From: Ciceribacter lividus
GTDB taxonomy: Bacteria; Pseudomonadota; Alphaproteobacteria; Rhizobiales; Rhizobiaceae
Assembly (NCBI RefSeq): GCF_003337715.1
Contig: NZ_QPIX01000001.1
Span: 62,001-126,000 of the forward strand
Length of the DNA stretch: 64,000 bases
Reading direction: 5' to 3'
Translations under genes and position numbers: made by a program
Notes under the pieces: model-generated
Database searches by the model: none
Told to the model about the DNA's origin: nothing
The model's input: the letters and a program-made list of their open reading frames with translations, nothing else
Shown: piece by piece, positions 62,360 through 64,000 of the stretch
Position numbering within the stretch: the first letter of the stretch is position 1
Layout: every line of letters begins with the position of its first letter

Positions 62360-63679
62360 TCAGGCCGGCGATGTCGCCGGCTTCATCGGTTTGCCGGCCA
62401 CATAGGTTTCGATGACGGAGCGGTCGTCGCCGAGCGTTTGCAGGAGGAAAAGCTCTTCCGTGAGCGTGCTCACCGTTTCCATCCGGAGCTTCATCACCGG
62501 CGTGGCCGCAGCATCGAGGACGATGAAGTCGGCATCGGTGCCCGGCTCCAGCGTGCCGATCCGGTCGGAGAGCGACAGGGCATCCGCATTGCCGAGCGTC
62601 ATGTGGTAGAAGCTCTCGAGCGGATTGAGGCGCTCGCCCAGCAATTGCTGGATCTTGTAGGCCTCGGCCATGGTGGAGAGCATGGAATAGCTCGTACCGC
62701 CGCCGACGTCGGTTGCGACCGCGATTCTGAGCGGCTTGCCGCGCCGCTCGTATGTCCGCCAGGGAAAGAGCCCGGAACCGAGGAAGAGGTTGGAGGTCGG
62801 GCAGTGCACGGCGACCGAGCGGGTTTCGCTCATGGCGTCCGCCTCCCGCTCCGATAGATGAATTGCGTGCCCGAACAGGCTCTTCGGTCCGAGCAGGCCG
62901 TAGCGGGCGTAGATGTCCGTATAGTCCTTCGCCTCGGGAAAGAGCTCGCAGGTGTAGCGGATTTCGTCGTGGTTTTCCGACAGATGGGTCTGGATGTGGA
63001 GGTCCGGGAACTCGCCGGTGAGTGTGCGGGCGACCTCCATCTGCTCCGGCGTCGAGGTGATGGCAAAGCGCGGCGTGATTGCGACGAGGTTGCGGCCGCG
63101 GCCATGCCAGGCAGCGATCACCGCCTTCGTTTCCTGATAGGCCTGTTCCGGCGTATCGAGGAGACCCTCCGGAGCATTGCGGTCCATCATCACCTTGCCG
63201 CCGAGCATCAGCGTGCCGCGCCTGAGGCTTTCGGCGAAATAGGCGTCGGCGGAGGTCTTGTGCACTGTGCAGTAGGCGACCGCGGTCGTCGTGCCGTTGC
63301 GCAGCAGCTCGTCGAAAAATTCACTCGCGATCCGCGAGGCGTGAGCCGCGTCGGCGAACCGGCGCTCCTCCGGGAAGGTATAGGTGTTCAGCCATTCGAG
63401 AAGACCGCCGGCATAGGAGCCGATCACCTGCATCTGCGGGAAGTGCAGGTGAGTGTCGATGAACCCGGGCATCAGCAGATGGGGTCGATGGTCGATCTCG
63501 CGCGTCCCCTCCGGCGCCTTGTCCTTCACGTCTGCATAGGCGCCACAGGCGACGATCCGGCCGCCCTCGACGATCAGCGCGCCGTCGCTCTCGTAACGAT
63601 AACATCCCTCATCGCTCGCCGATTCCGGCTTGCGGAGGAAGGAGAGAAGCCGGCCGCGGATAATCGTCCTGTCGCTCAT
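62360..63679 (-). CDS. guaD: Guanine deaminase
   Basis: 439 residues. Converts guanine to xanthine. Metal and substrate residues of the amidohydrolase superfamily: PGFIDTHLHFPQMQVIG (H-x-H and the guanine deaminase PQ motif), IQTHLSENHDEI, FGHAIHLSE, and VATDVGGGTSYSML (Asp). Start ATG overlaps the stop of puuD (ATGA), so the two purine enzymes are co-translated. Xanthine dehydrogenase, needed between them, is not in the window. Confidence 0.95.
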   Translation of the reverse strand: MSDRTIIRGRLLSFLRKPESASDEGCYRYESDGALIVEGGRIVACGAYADVKDKAPEGTREIDHRPHLLMPGFIDTHLHFPQMQVIGSYAGGLLEWLNTYTFPEERRFADAAHASRIASEFFDELLRNGTTTAVAYCTVHKTSADAYFAESLRRGTLMLGGKVMMDRNAPEGLLDTPEQAYQETKAVIAAWHGRGRNLVAITPRFAITSTPEQMEVARTLTGEFPDLHIQTHLSENHDEIRYTCELFPEAKDYTDIYARYGLLGPKSLFGHAIHLSEREADAMSETRSVAVHCPTSNLFLGSGLFPWRTYERRGKPLRIAVATDVGGGTSYSMLSTMAEAYKIQQLLGERLNPLESFYHMTLGNADALSLSDRIGTLEPGTDADFIVLDAAATPVMKLRMETVSTLTEELFLLQTLGDDRSVIETYVAGKPMKPATSPA

Positions 63680-64000
63680 CGGGTCCTGCTCTCCTCCACG
63701 GCGCTTTCGAACCAGGCGACGAGCAGCGCGCGTTCCTCGCCGCTCACCTCGGTTATGTTGCCGGGCGGCATGGCATGGGTGCGTCCCGCCTGCAAGTAGA
63801 TTTCCCGTGCATGGGCCGCGATGTCCGCATCTGTTTCGAGCTTAACGTTCTTCGGCGGCCGCGGGATACCCTCCCAGACGGGCTGCTCGGCGTGGCACAT
63901 CGAACAGCGCGACTGCACGACATCGCGGGCGGCGGAGAAATGCGCGTTCTCGGCAAATTGCCGGAAGGCCGGCGCGACAGAGCTTTCCTCGTTCGCCGGC
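63676..64000 (-). CDS. puuD: Membrane-bound urate oxidase PuuD, C-terminal cytochrome c part (cut by window)
   Basis: The last 107 residues of a larger protein whose start lies beyond the right edge. They contain a cytochrome c fold: CSMCH heme-binding motif preceded by AARDVVQSR, then GRTHAMPPGNITEVSGEERA with the distal Met, and a C-terminal helix ALLVAWFESA. This is the tail of PuuD, the cytochrome-c-linked urate hydroxylase whose N-terminal part is an integral membrane domain. Product HIU goes to UraH. It overlaps guaD by 4 nt. Confidence 0.85.
   Translation of the reverse strand, partial: PANEESSVAPAFRQFAENAHFSAARDVVQSRCSMCHAEQPVWEGIPRPPKNVKLETDADIAAHAREIYLQAGRTHAMPPGNITEVSGEERALLVAWFESAVEESRTR

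Overview
The window is a 64 kb stretch of high-GC, gene-dense chromosome- or megaplasmid-type DNA from an alphaproteobacterium, almost certainly Rhizobiaceae (Sinorhizobium/Ensifer, Rhizobium, Shinella or a close relative; the genus cannot be fixed by reading alone). The argument rests on the divergent gstI-glnII pair with a sigma-54 promoter, the split bacterial PreT/PreA dihydropyrimidine dehydrogenase, pobR-pobA, several rhizobial small families (DUF2735, DUF2325, DUF1045, DUF1989), and the short C-rich/G-rich intergenic palindromes common in this family.

Layout. 0-2.9 kb: an RND efflux pump (truncated by the left edge) and its adaptor. 3.2-12.9 kb: a pyrimidine-catabolism block with a five-gene NMT1/THI5-type ABC transporter locus (interrupted by a DUF559 gene and repeats), a cupin, dihydropyrimidinase, a GH114-like protein, an N-carbamoyl-beta-alanine-type amidohydrolase and a divergent RutR-like TetR regulator with a near-consensus RutR box. 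12.9-14.8 kb: two EamA transporters. 14.8-21.1 kb: two GGDEF-EAL proteins flanking an orphan sugar-type binding protein. 21.4-24.1 kb: preT-preA, first enzyme of the same reductive pyrimidine pathway, with a second, weaker RutR-like box. 24.2-26.4 kb: pobR/pobA. 26.5-30 kb: small conserved genes, a truncated haemoglobin, a secreted serine protease and an unrecognised 231-residue protein. 30.3-32.9 kb: a plastic zone with a serine recombinase, a decayed IS481-type transposase fragment, an orphan gene, IS-end-like tandem repeats and tRNA-Arg(CCG). 33-42 kb: MarR and LysR regulators, quinone oxidoreductase, the conserved ATP-grasp/alpha-E/transglutaminase operon, an EamA transporter and a DEAD-box helicase. 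42.2-45.8 kb: a PepSY-response regulator-kinase operon facing a PepSY-cytochrome b561 operon. 46-53.5 kb: a YafY-type regulator, a large cytosolic hybrid kinase, mnmD head to head with an FAD oxidoreductase, and a DUF1045 2H phosphoesterase. 53.6-64 kb: a purine/ureide degradation region.

How the genes work together. Reductive uracil/thymine breakdown is nearly complete: PreT/PreA reduce the ring, dihydropyrimidinase opens it and the M20 amidohydrolase releases beta-alanine, CO2 and ammonia, with uptake by the ABC system and control by RutR. Purine breakdown runs from guanine deaminase (guaD) and cytochrome-linked urate oxidase (puuD, cut by the right edge) through HIU hydrolase (uraH), OHCU decarboxylase (uraD), allantoinase (puuE), allantoicase (alc) and ureidoglycolate lyase (allA). 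The released ammonium can feed glutamine synthetase II, encoded in the middle of the purine region under a nitrogen-responsive promoter.

Most worth a second look: the orphan binding protein between two c-di-GMP enzymes; the PepSY/two-component/cytochrome b561 module with an inverted repeat; a PadR operon with a perfect 23-bp operator; a MntA-HepT toxin-antitoxin pair packed against allA; a DUF1989 gene carrying two single-base frameshifts; the hidden IS481 remnant; and the ATP-grasp/alpha-E/transglutaminase operon. No CRISPR array, rRNA operon or intact prophage was seen.
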